NCBI GenBank assembly: GCA_032173965.1
Contig: JAVUNC010000006.1
Coordinates: forward strand, 32,397,870-32,461,869
Source of the DNA: Sitta carolinensis
Taxonomy: Eukaryota; Chordata; Aves; Passeriformes; Sittidae
Direction: 5' to 3'
DNA: 64,000 nt
In this document: positions 1 through 41,735 of the stretch, piece after piece
Numbering within the stretch: the first letter of the stretch is position 1
Layout of the letters: every line of letters starts with the position of its first letter
The notes under the pieces: generated by a model
What the model saw: only the letters and a program-made list of their open reading frames with translations
What the model was told of the DNA's origin: nothing
The model's database searches: none
Translations under genes and position numbers: made by a program

Positions 1-272
1 GGAGTGGAAGTATTATGTTATGTATTGTAAGTGTGACAAGAATATTCTGTTTAATGCTAGCTGTTTCTTTTTTTCCGTGTTGCAAGTATTTGCTTTTAAA
101 TGTGATAGCTGTTTAACTTCCAGTCAGTAGAATGAAAAATATTAATTCAATGTTTGGTTCCTTTTGCAACACCTGCTATTGAAATAAAAGTTTGTGGCCT
201 AAGCATCATAAGTTTGTAGGTAGATTAACATAATACCTTTCATAAATAATTTAATTTGATTTGATTTCACAG
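1..272 (+). other. DICER1: DICER1 intron (3' part)
   Basis: Intronic sequence running into the acceptor AG at 271-272. It is AT-rich, and no other feature is seen. The reverse-strand open frame here is not conserved coding sequence. Confidence 0.9.
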
Positions 273-31780
<31,508 letters not shown>

Positions 31781-31822
31781 GACTCCTCTTAAAAATTAAT
31801 GAAATGGGGAAAAAAACATACA

Positions 31823-31828
31823 AATAAA
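31823..31828 (+). terminator. DICER1: Possible proximal polyadenylation signal
   Basis: AATAAA only 43 nt after the stop codon. If used, it would remove nearly the whole 3' UTR and all its miRNA sites. The downstream GU-rich context is weak, so use is uncertain. Confidence 0.35.
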
Positions 31829-32835
31829 GCAAGTTTTTAAAAAAAAATTGATGTTGAGAGGAACAAATTGGAAGACAATTTAAAGTTGTTTGATAACAGA
31901 ATAGATAACAAAACATTTAACATGTATAAAATTTTGGAACTAATTGTAGTTATAGTTTTTTGCGCAAACACAATCTTGTCTTCTTTCCTCACTTCTGCTT
32001 TGTTTAATCACGAGAGTGCTTTAATGATGACATTTAGCAAGTGTTCAGAATAATTGTTGTCAGGTCTTTTTGGTTTACTTTTCTTGTCAGTCCAGCTTTG
32101 CTTAGTATTAGAAGGCCAGGGAGCTTATGCCTAATGCAGTTGCTAGATTTATATATATAGTAATCTTGGAATTCTTCAATCTGTGCACTAGTGCCAGTCA
32201 TAAAGCAGTTGATAAACTGTACTGGATGATTTGGTATAAGAAAGATTAAGTGTGCCAGTATTCTCCTTTTTATTTTCCTCTTTTTTTTCTCTCCATGTCA
32301 TCTTTTTACATTAAGATGGCGTTCCCAATCATTATTGCACTTATTTGTTAGGGACAGATTTTAATTGAAATGGCTGGCATACTGGTAGAGTGAAACTTTG
32401 GTTTCCTTATGCCACACAGTCTTGCATAAAAAAAAGGTTCTTGCCTTAAAAATAAATAAACCCTCATTAATAATCTTTAATTTCTGATCTTTTTTGGAAC
32501 AAACTGTTTTACATTCCCTTCATTTTCTTACACATTTTACAATGATATACAGCTCTATATTTACAGTACAACTCATTACTATAGCTGTGACTTATTACAG
32601 GATTATAATAGAAATTATATTCATATATATGTAATTAGGTTATTTTTAACAATTCTGAGGAGGTGGTTAGTCTACAGTTTTTTTTATACCATAAATGAAA
32701 TATGGTCTTTGGCTAAAATTCCAATTTTACACAAACCTGCAAGCTAGATAGTTCCAATACTGGAAACAGCAACAAATAATTGCACAGTGCAAACTGTCAC
32801 TAACAAAATAACCTTAGACATATCACACCTAAGAT

Positions 32836-32843
32836 ATGCTGCA
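32836..32843 (+). promoter_or_regulatory. miR-103/107 8-mer match in DICER1 3' UTR
   Basis: ATGCTGCA is complementary to nucleotides 2-8 of miR-103/107 with A at position 1. miR-103/107 are reported repressors of human DICER1 through several 3' UTR sites. Confidence 0.6.
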
Positions 32844-33163
32844 GATTTTATAGTCAATTGGTTACGTATTTAACAAACAGAGCACCTTTACACTTAGAGA
32901 TATTTCCACGTAAATTTCTTACTGTACTTTTCAGAGTTGCATGCATATTTCATCTACCAAAGCTGTGCTGTTAAATAACATGAAAGTTGATGTTTGAAAT
33001 ATAACTGCCGTACTTTTGATACATCTGTGATTTAGGTCCTTAATTTAGAGAAACTAGCTCATTGGTGTTTTGGTCTACTGGGAGCGCGGGGGGAAATCAT
33101 ACTTGTATTTTTTAGGCTTTGCCTATACTTTAATTAGATTTTTGTAGGCACTCTTCACTTAAA

Positions 33164-33170
33164 TACCTCA
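33164..33170 (+). promoter_or_regulatory. let-7 7-mer-A1 match in DICER1 3' UTR
   Basis: TACCTCA, a let-7 seed 2-7 match plus A1. It is weaker than the coding-region 8-mers and could be chance in 4.6 kb of UTR. Confidence 0.4.
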
Positions 33171-34684
33171 GTTCTTTTTTTCCTCTTCTTTTCTTTTTTA
33201 TTTTTGCATGCATTGGGTTTTTTTCTGTTTTGGTGCTATGTTTATATATTATGCTTGAAATTTTAATTTTTTGCACTGTAACTATAATACCTCTTAATTT
33301 ACCTTTTTAAAAAAGCTGTGGGTCTTGTATTCCCACCAGTATCAGTAGAGGTTTGCTGCAATTTTGCCCTGTTAATTATGCTTGAAGTTTGAGAAAGCAG
33401 AGCAAGGTGTTTTAACGTTTTCCAGCACAATAGTTTGAACTTGATGCTTTGTCTTATGAACTAAATTACAAACAAATACTGTATTTCCTGCTTTTAAACC
33501 CTATTCCTGTCCTCACAAATGCACACTAAAACAAAAAAAAACTGTCAGCTCTAGCTTTCTTAACAAAAAAATAAATGCCTTAGTGACAAGGGGCAGACAT
33601 TAAGCTTTTCTGAAATACAGTTTTAAAAGCTCATATATTTGCTATCTCAGTCACTTTTCAGTCTGTGAAAAGGATCGTTCTTGTAATTGAAAGCTGCTTG
33701 TTATAGGATTAGTATCCTAAAGAAACCAAGAATTAAAATACTAGCTTATAAAAAAGTCTAGTATTTGTTTGGTACTTCAGTCATGAAAGGAGGTATAAGA
33801 ACTGCAAGTGTAGATGATATGGTGATATGGAACAATAAAAACATGCAATCCAAATTCTCACGTATAAATTGCTTTGCGTTAGCTGTATAAAATTAAGAAA
33901 AGGTCACTGTTTTAAGCTATAGCTTGCTCTTTGTGGTAGGACTGAAGTTTCTTAGTGAAAATACATGATTACTGATGTCAACAATTCTGTGTTTCTGGCC
34001 AGACATCAATCAGCAGATTAAATCAGACCATCTAGAAAGTCTTAAGTAGTTTTAATTGCGTTATGAAAAGCTAAAATTTCAGTTTATTCTTTGAATGCCT
34101 AAAATTCTTACCAATTGTTACAAGGATATAGATTCTCAGGGGTTTCAGGTAATTGTTAGCAGTGAAGTGGTTATGGAGAGTTTGGGTGCAGACAGAATCA
34201 GCTGAACCTACTCTGTGTTTCAGAACAGTTTAATGATCACTTTGTTACTAGATAAAGCGTACGAATTGGACATCCAAAATGTGTAGTGGCTGACTATAAA
34301 GTAGTTTCTGCTGCTGATGCATTTTTAAATGTGTTTTAAATGCCACAATTTTTTCTGGTGTGACCTCATTGAAATACTTTTTATCCTTTGAGGCAGAAAA
34401 TCCATATTAGTTTCCATGTTATGCATCTGTGTGTTTTACCCTACAGTTGATATGCTTTTGATACTGGACAGTGTATGCTATTAAAGACCTAAATCTGATC
34501 ATTTGAAGGTTGGGATCGAACTCACTTGGCATGCTGTAAGCACAAGTGTAAGCGGACGTTTGCAGCCCATCTTCAAAAGCAACCACACAGGCTCATCATA
34601 AATAGTGTGGGGGTTAATTGGCATGAACCTCGGGGGTTTTTATCTAAGTCCTGTTATACTGTACTTTAAACAGTCCTCCTAACT

Positions 34685-34691
34685 ATGCTGC
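34685..34691 (+). promoter_or_regulatory. miR-103/107 7-mer match
   Basis: ATGCTGC, nucleotides 2-8 match without A1. Confidence 0.45.
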
Positions 34692-35215
34692 GTTTTTATT
34701 TTTATGGCTTTTTTTTTGCGCTGTTCTGTTCATGTAGCACAAATAAGCATTGCACTTGGTACCATGCTTTACCTCATTTCAAGGAAAAAATGCTTAACAG
34801 AGAGGAAAAATGTGGTTTGGCCTTGCTGCTGTTCTGATTTAATGACTTTGAAAAAGATAGTTTTTAATGCCTGCAATGTGTCATTTACTTGCACAACTTA
34901 AATAGGTCATTTGTAACGTCTGTGGCATTTTTACTGTACATGCAAAAATACAACAAAGATGTGTAACAACTCTTGATTGTATTTTAAAGCTATTATTTTT
35001 CTACTACATTATTTTACTGTTATGTGAAGTAATTAAAATTAGAATGACCTCTGACTGACACTCCAGTAATTATCTCTGAACAAACCAACATATTATACAT
35101 ATAATGTATTTTTTGGGAGAAGACAGCCCGTAGTAATTTGGTCAACCTCAACTAAATCTGTCCAGTCTGACTATTGAGTGCCCAGTAGTGACTTCTGAAG
35201 TGTTTGTTCAGCATG

Positions 35216-35222
35216 ATGCTGC
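35216..35222 (+). promoter_or_regulatory. miR-103/107 7-mer match
   Basis: ATGCTGC followed by T, pairing with the natural A at miRNA position 1. Confidence 0.45.
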
Positions 35223-36276
35223 TAAAGTCCATACGAAAAAAGCGCCTACTATTTTTAAGTCTCATTACACAGTAGTATGTTGCAACTACCGAGTACAGAA
35301 CTTGAACAAGAACCAGTCTTGGTGCTGGGGAGGAATACAGTGGTGGCCCAGGGCTGAGGTGATAGATCCTCAGCTGGTGCAAATTGATGTTGTATCATTT
35401 TAGTGTATGGAACTGCATTCATTTACATACCTGAAGATCTTGTGCTTGTATGTACATTGCAGAGTTTCGTTTTTCCTCCTTGTGAGCAGAAACAGAACCA
35501 TCAACTGGAAAATGTGGGGGGTTTATGTTACTGCATATGACATAACATATGCTACATATTCTATGCATTTATCTGTACAGAAAATGAATTCTATGTATCC
35601 CAGTCACAGCAGCACGTGCAATCCAAAAATGACAAATAGCATTGTGGTCTGCCGTGCTACTGCTCTTGACTCTGACAGTATTCTGGGTTTGTTTTGGATG
35701 GGGTTCCCCATGAACATATTGTCATGGAAATCTCTCTATTTTTTATATGAATGAAGCAAGAAGCATTTTGATTTTCGGTACTTAATTACTGACATTGATC
35801 CTTTTTCAATTGCTCTAATATTCAAGAATTTAAGTTCTTTACTTTCATATTAGATTTTAAACTTTAAACACTACAGTTCATGACCATCAAATATAATCTA
35901 AATCTAATCTAAATATCAGCTGTAACTCAATATGAATTATGTTAGCAAATATCTAGAGGTCATTGTAGTATACTCCACTAGCAGTTAAAATTAACTTCTA
36001 TCAAAACTAACTACAGTTCTTTAAAATCAATTTCATCCAATAATGTCCTTGGGGTTTTCCCTCTTTTATTTGAATGGCAACCACAGACTACTTTAATTGC
36101 TTTGTAGATGCACTCAGAATTTACTGCAGCAGCAAGTTGGGGAGAAAAATGTTTGTGAACAATAATTGGAAATTGCAGGCATTTTTATTGTAAATAGTGT
36201 GACTGAAAAGATGGTTAAAATCAAGTAGAAAGAATAACAAATATAATTTGATGGACAATAAAATATTTACCATCAC

Positions 36277-36284
36277 ATGCTGCA
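36277..36284 (+). promoter_or_regulatory. miR-103/107 8-mer match near the 3' end
   Basis: ATGCTGCA, 53 nt before another copy. Closely spaced sites of this kind are often cooperative. Confidence 0.6.
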
Positions 36285-36329
36285 GCTGTCTTTAAGGGAC
36301 ATAAAATGTAATTCATTCATACTGTAATC

Positions 36330-36337
36330 ATGCTGCA
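36330..36337 (+). promoter_or_regulatory. miR-103/107 8-mer match near the 3' end
   Basis: ATGCTGCA about 80 nt before the distal AATAAA. Sites near UTR ends tend to be effective. Confidence 0.6.
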
Positions 36338-36415
36338 GAAGTTTGCAATCTGCACCTTATGGATCACAATTACCTTTAATAGTTTTTTGTAATAATTGTA
36401 GCTGAGTATATCTCC

Positions 36416-36421
36416 AATAAA
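36416..36421 (+). terminator. DICER1: Distal DICER1 polyadenylation signal
   Basis: AATAAA followed 15-30 nt later by a GT/T-rich stretch (about 36427-36460), the usual arrangement of a strong cleavage site. Cleavage is expected near 36435-36445. It is the last canonical signal before retrotransposon-rich intergenic DNA. Confidence 0.8.
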
Positions 36422-36440
36422 GTTATGGTCTGTTCACCTT

Positions 36441-37461
36441 GTATTGTCGTTTTGCTTTTTTTAAAATTCCTGTTAATATCTCCATAAATCTTCTAGAGTT
36501 TACAAAAAGTTTGCTGTTCAAACTTAAAAAAAATTGTGAAAACATTTCTGAAAACAGTATTTCTTCACCTTGTTTAAAGACAAGTCTGCTTGTCTCCTTC
36601 CTCTGATGAATGAACTGTCTTCAGAGGTATGTGAAGACTCTTAAGGGACACTCAGGTTAAAAATGATGGTGTATGTGGTACAATTTGATCTCTGTGTTGA
36701 CCATTATACCTGCAAAATGTCTGTTGTAGCTGGGAGGCCCCAGAGCACTAGGGTTCTGGAACGCAGGTTTGCATGACTGGCACATGTTTTAAGAATAATA
36801 TGTTAATATGAGCCAATAGTCTCAACCTTAATAACATCAATTTCATTAGTTCTCTTTTTCTTCTGTGTTAGGATTTTGTTTATGCTGAATATTTGCACTG
36901 TGTTTGTAGAATGTTCTGACTGGCACAGTGATGTCATGTATCTTTTATGGAGACAAGGCAGACCTGCCAGACAAAGATCAGGAGTATTCCTTTCTGAAAA
37001 CTTCACAATGTAGCAGTCACTTGTTTGGCATCTGCAGTGAGTGTCTTTTGTTACAAGTTTGTCTTAAGTTATAGAGAAAAGGCTGCTGGGCTGCTGGTAG
37101 GCATGGTGATAGCTTTTTCTAGGATTTGGAAAACAGCCCTTTAAGGGTAAGACCCTTCAGGCAGTGGTGTGTTGGCTAGTAAGGATGTCAACACCGCCCC
37201 CACCTCCCCAGTTCTGGTAAGTGAGTTAAACCAGAAAGCTTCCCCAGCTTTTCTGCAGGAAAATTGGTCTGAAAATAATAGTATTAGAAATTGGTTGAGG
37301 ATGCCATTATATCCTGTTAATTGTGGCAAAATGAGATGAGGGATGGCCTTCTCAATTGGAGTCTGCAAAAAAAGTGGTCCATCCCTTGCTGGGTAGCACT
37401 GTGAAGCAGACGGACTTCTCCAGGAAGTCGTAGTGTAAAATGAGTAGAGGTTCTGCTTTAA
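36441..37461. other. Intergenic DNA downstream of DICER1
   Basis: No gene or recognised repeat. A - strand open frame at 37141-37653 is mostly accidental and overlaps the CR1 element below. Confidence 0.8.
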
Positions 37462-39380
37462 TAGCATTTTTTGTCTGCAAATTTGCTTAGTATCCCTTCC
37501 AGTCCTGCATCCAAGGCATTTATGCAGATGTTGAAGAGCACAGGGCCGAGGATGGAGCCCTGTGGAACCCCAATAGTGACAGGTCCCCAGTCTGATGTCA
37601 CCCCATTCACTACAACCCTTTGTACCTGACCTGTGGGCCAGTTGCTCACACATCCCATGACATGTTTATCCAGCTGAGCGCTGGACATTTTGTCCAGAAG
37701 AACTCTTGTGAGAGACTATCAAAAGCTTTACTGAAATCCAAAAAGATTACGTCTGTTGTCTTTCTTATATCAACTGCATGGGTTACATTGTCATAAAAGA
37801 AAATCAGGTCTGATAAGCAGGATTTTCCCTCTATGGAGCTGTGCTGGCTGTGACCAGTGAGCGACTGTTGCCTTTCAGGAGTTTTTCAGTAACTCCCTGA
37901 ATAATCTCCATAACTTTACAAGGCACTGAAGTGACACTGACAGGCCTGTAGTTTCCAGGGTCTTCCTTGGCCTTCTTGAAAATGAGGACAATGTGCGCCA
38001 GATTCCGGTCAGCTGGGACCTCTCTGGATTCCCAAGACTTCAAAAAATTATCAAAGAGGTTTTGTGGTAACATCAGATAGCTCTGTGAGGACTCTTGGAT
38101 GAATCCCATCAAACCCCATAGATTTGTAGAGATCCAGCTGGAGCAGCAGATCCCACACAAGTTTAGGGTCTGGGGTGTGATCATTCTCACAGTCATTGTC
38201 CTTCAGCTCAGAGCTCTAAGGACCCCTTGGTTCATCACTGGTGCTGAAGACACAGGTAAAAAATGCATCAAACACCTCTGGCTTGTTTCTGTCTCTGTTT
38301 ATTTCATCCTGGAATGGGCTGATGTTGTTTTTACACTGCCTATTGCCATTAATATATTTGAAAAAACTTTTTATTTTCCCCCACATTTCTGGCCGCTTAA
38401 ACTCCAGCTGAGCTTTGGCCACATGGATTTTCTCCCTCCAGTGGTGAGCAGCATCTCCGTATTCCTCTGTTGCCTGATCTTACTTCCACTGGGTACATGC
38501 CTTCCTTTTTTTGCCTTATTTCCAAGAAATTACTGTTGAGGCAAGCTGGCCTTCTGCTTCCTCTGCTTGAATTCCAACATTCAGGAATTGCGTGTTCTTG
38601 TGCCATTGGGAGGTGATGTTTAAAAAGCGACCAGCACTGTTGGACTCCAGCACCTGCAAAAACATTGTCCCAGAAGACTTTACTTACTAGTAACATAAGC
38701 ATCCTGAAGTCTAGAGTTGAGGTTTTTCTGGCACTTCTTGTGTTGCCAGAGATTTAAAACTTGATCAGTTTGTGGTCACCAATGTCCGCTTGGCTTATGA
38801 GCTCCTCTCTGCTGACAAGCAGCGAATCAACAGCATCTTTCTGAGTTGGCTCCCTTAGGACCTATTTCATAGTCATCTGGGGTTTTAGGAATCTTCTGGC
38901 CTGGGTTGTACCAGCTGTGTGATGCTCCCAATTGATTCCTTGCAAGTTGAAGTTCCAGTAAGGACAACAGAAGTTGACTTGGAAGTGACGCTTCATTTCT
39001 TGAAGAATAATTTGGCATTTCCATCCTCCTGGCTATGAGGTCTATTAGAGAATCCCATGATGACATCCACATTATTTGCTTCTTGATTCTCACCCAGAGG
39101 TTTTCAACTGTTCCATTGCCAGCTGTGATCTCCATACATCGTACCCCTTCTATTACAGTATCACCCCCTGCCTCTTCTGCCCTGCCTGTCCCTCCTAGAA
39201 GAGCCTAGAACCCTTCAACAGGGCATTCCAGTCACAGGACTCATCCCACCAGTTTTCATTTGCACAAATGATGTCAAATCTCTGGGACTAGGCCAAAGCC
39301 TTGAGCTCCTCGTTGGCTCTCATGGTGTGTGTGTTAGTGTATAAACATTTCAGGTGTGCTGCAGATTAGCTGACACCTGC
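37462..39380 (-). mobile_element. CR1 LINE retrotransposon, broken copy (endonuclease and part of RT)
   Basis: On the - strand, from about 39380 down to 37462, frames shifted against each other resemble CR1 ORF2. The endonuclease part comes first, with NGTVENLWVRIK near 39110. The linker (MWGKIKSFFKYINGN, about 38360) follows. Then come reverse-transcriptase blocks: DPGNYRPVSVTSVPCKVME (about 37950) and [15 protein letters not shown] (about 37525-37572). The expected FADD active site reads FADK (about 37470-37481), so one catalytic Asp is lost. There are several stops and frameshifts. It ends abruptly inside the RT, without the usual CR1 3' tail, so it is truncated or interrupted. The limits are by eye. 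Confidence 0.88.
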
Positions 39381-39695
39381 TGAAGCACATTGAGAGATTC
39401 CATTAGTGCTTGTTTCCTCAAGTTCTGGCACATCATCCCATCACTCATCACTGGCAAACCTGGGTTTGCCCCTTTCCCCCTTCAATATAAATTTAGAGCT
39501 CTGCTTGATGTCCTTCTGACAATACTCAGTGTTCACCCTGTAGGAATTGAAGAGCAAACACACCTGTCTATCTGAGGAAGAGTCTACAGGTACTGGTTTC
39601 TCATCTCATTATAAAGAAAAAATATGTTTCATGATTGTACCAGTCAAAAGAATATGTATTTGGTTGGCTGTTATTACTCTCAAGTAAAATAATAC
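39381..39695. other. Intergenic DNA, possibly CR1 5' flank
   Basis: Sequence between the CR1 endonuclease part and the poly(A) tract. It could be further CR1 5' sequence on the - strand; I cannot confirm it. Confidence 0.4.

Positions 39696-39729
<34 letters not shown>
39696..39729. repeat. Homopolymer run of about 34 A
   Basis: An uninterrupted A tract preceded by ataatacc and followed by gtttgaaag. CR1 elements have no poly(A) tail, so this is either a slipped mononucleotide repeat or the tail of a retroposed transcript. No retrocopy was recognised to its left. Confidence 0.9.
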
Positions 39730-39733
<4 letters not shown>

Positions 39734-40454
39734 GAAAGCTGAAGGGAGAAAGTTTTGGAAAATGCTTGTCCTGAAAGGAGACAGTAACAACAGTAACAAA
39801 GCTGATCATAACTTCAAATCCAGAAACACAGAGGAGCAGGTTTCATGTATGTATGGGCTTCCCTTAACACTGCTGCCAGAATCCAGGTGCAGGATCTGTT
39901 CCTTAGAGGAAATCCCCATGTCAGTGGACACAGGCAGTACTGACATGTAAGAACATTTTACTTTCCTCATAGCAGTGATTAGGTCTTTCCTTATTGTAGA
40001 ATGTGAACAATAATTTCATTTTGGTGAGCAAAATAATCAAAACCTTCCCAGTTTTATGGAAACAGTATCATTTACTTTGCTGCTTAACCATCTCCACTAA
40101 CCTGGCTTATGCTATATTTTTAACATTACTTTTTATGTGTATTTTATTGGAAGTCTCATGCTAGCTTTTAAATTGAAGTAATTTTCTTCTGTTAGCTTGA
40201 AAATTTCCTGTAGTTCTGAGTTCCTGTCTGGCTTTCAATGAAGTCACTGGGAAGACATCCACTTGGGGTCCGTAACTTGTGTGAATTTGAATTTAACACA
40301 GAAGTCCTTCAGACATGATAAGTGTAAATTCCAGATGTCAAGCAAAAGGTGAAAAACACAGGGATGTGCAAAGGCAGCCTCTGCTGTTCTGCTTATATTT
40401 TTTTCAGGCTTTTAAGTAAAATGTGGCACACTCACTAGCTTCCCACTTCTGAGA
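39730..40454. other. Intergenic DNA
   Basis: No gene or repeat recognised. Confidence 0.75.
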
Positions 40455-40745
40455 TAACGCAGTCTTTTTTCCCAAGTAACCAGTGACAGGACTAGAGGAT
40501 ATGACCTTGAGTTGTGCAGGTTATTGGATATTAGAAAACATTTCTTTACTGAAACAGTGGTCAGGCACTGGAACAGGCTGCTCAGGGAACTGGTAGAATC
40601 ACCATCCCTGGAAGTGTTGAAAAGGCATGTGGATGTGGCACTTGGGGACATGGTTTTGTGGTGAACACAGTGGTGCTGGGTAAATGGTTGGACTTGATGA
40701 TAGAGATCTTTGTACCCTAAACAACTCAATGATTCTATGATGATT
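40455..40745 (+). mobile_element. CR1 LINE 3' end
   Basis: Matches the familiar CR1 tail: ...caagtaaccagtgacaggac, a run through ggcactggaacaggctgctc and catccctggaagtgttg, gttggacttgatgat, and the diagnostic terminal octamer-type repeat around attctatgatgattctc. It covers the end of ORF2 and the 3' UTR, and is 5'-truncated as most CR1 copies are. Confidence 0.9.
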
Positions 40746-41597
40746 CTCATTCAGACATGCCCTCTGCAAACAACATGGGGGCTAACTCCCACCCATTTCT
40801 CTGCTGTCAGAGAAGCTGCAGAGCATCAATTGGTTTTCCTGCCCTTAGATCACCCTTTCAAAATGAGGTGAGTTGAATGAGAAAGAGGCCCCTTCCTCCC
40901 TAACCTCAGGATGGCACTCAGCTGATGACATGGATCTCACACAGTAGCCTGAAGCTGGACATGTTCTTCCAGGGTAAGAGATGGAACAAGGGGAAAAGAT
41001 TTCATCATAGTGCAGCATGGCCAGGGAATCACCTTTTGTTCCAGCATCACTCTCATCCCTTGCCAAGCTGAGGATGAATCTCTCTTCTTTACAGCCACTT
41101 GGCCTGAAGCAGAGGAAATGAACTGCTGCAGCTGTCCCAGCATTTGTAATAAACTGGTGATAATTTGCAGACTTACCTAACTGAGGCACTGAGTTCCATG
41201 AGGAGTCTGCAGGATCACTAGTCCAGTCCTCAGCTGCATGTTTCTTTAAAAAAGCAGTTATCACAGAAGTACTCAAGTGGCACTTTAACATCACTTTTAC
41301 AGTAAGGCTTTTAACTTAGTTTCTCATCTATATAGCAACATCGAGAGAAGAGCAGCACTGTTTGGGTGTGTTGCCTGTCTCACTACCATCATTAGAAAAG
41401 CAGCAAACACACCTTAAGCACAGACATCTGCTTCCATGTTTTTATACAACAGCCATTTAGATCAGTTATTTTTACTTTCATGTAGTCATTTTCCAGTTAC
41501 CACCTGACTTTAGACAAGGCCTGTCTGACTATAAAGTGTCTAAATGGAACCTTCCCTGAATTCAGTAAAGCCTCAGGAGCTTGATAGTTAAGATTAG
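40746..41597. other. Intergenic DNA
   Basis: No supported gene. A 149-codon - strand open frame (40845-41294) has no recognisable domain. Confidence 0.75.
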
Positions 41598-41735
41598 TCA
41601 CAGAATGGTTTGGAATGAAAGGGATCTTAAAGTGTAGTTCCACCCTGCCCCGTGATGGTCAGGGATACCTTCCACTGAACCAGTTTTCTCAAAGCCTCAT
41701 CCAGGCTGGCCCTCAACACTTCCAGGGACTAGGCA
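41598..41735 (-). mobile_element. CR1 LINE 3' end, short
   Basis: On the + strand it starts cacagaatggtttggaatga, continues with accttccactgaaccagttt and ends near acttccagggactaggcatc. This is the reverse complement of the CR1 3' tail. About 140 bp remain. Confidence 0.85.

Larger units (their letters stand above)
31781..36440 (+). other. DICER1: DICER1 3' untranslated region
   Basis: About 4.65 kb of AT-rich sequence follows the stop without another coding frame. Its length resembles the long 3' UTR of mammalian DICER1, and the last few hundred bases look familiar from it. It contains five miR-103/107 seed matches, one let-7 7-mer, a Pumilio-type TGTAAATA (36189-36196), and several AATAAA hexamers that may give shorter forms (31823, 32451, 33834, 36257, 36416). 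The 3' end is inferred. Confidence 0.85.

Noticed and set aside
37141..37653. 170-codon - strand open frame as a gene
   Set aside because: Its upper part overlaps the CR1 RT block in a different frame, and the rest has no family features.
40845..41294. 149-codon - strand open frame
   Set aside because: No domain, no splice context, and overlapped by another frame on the same strand.
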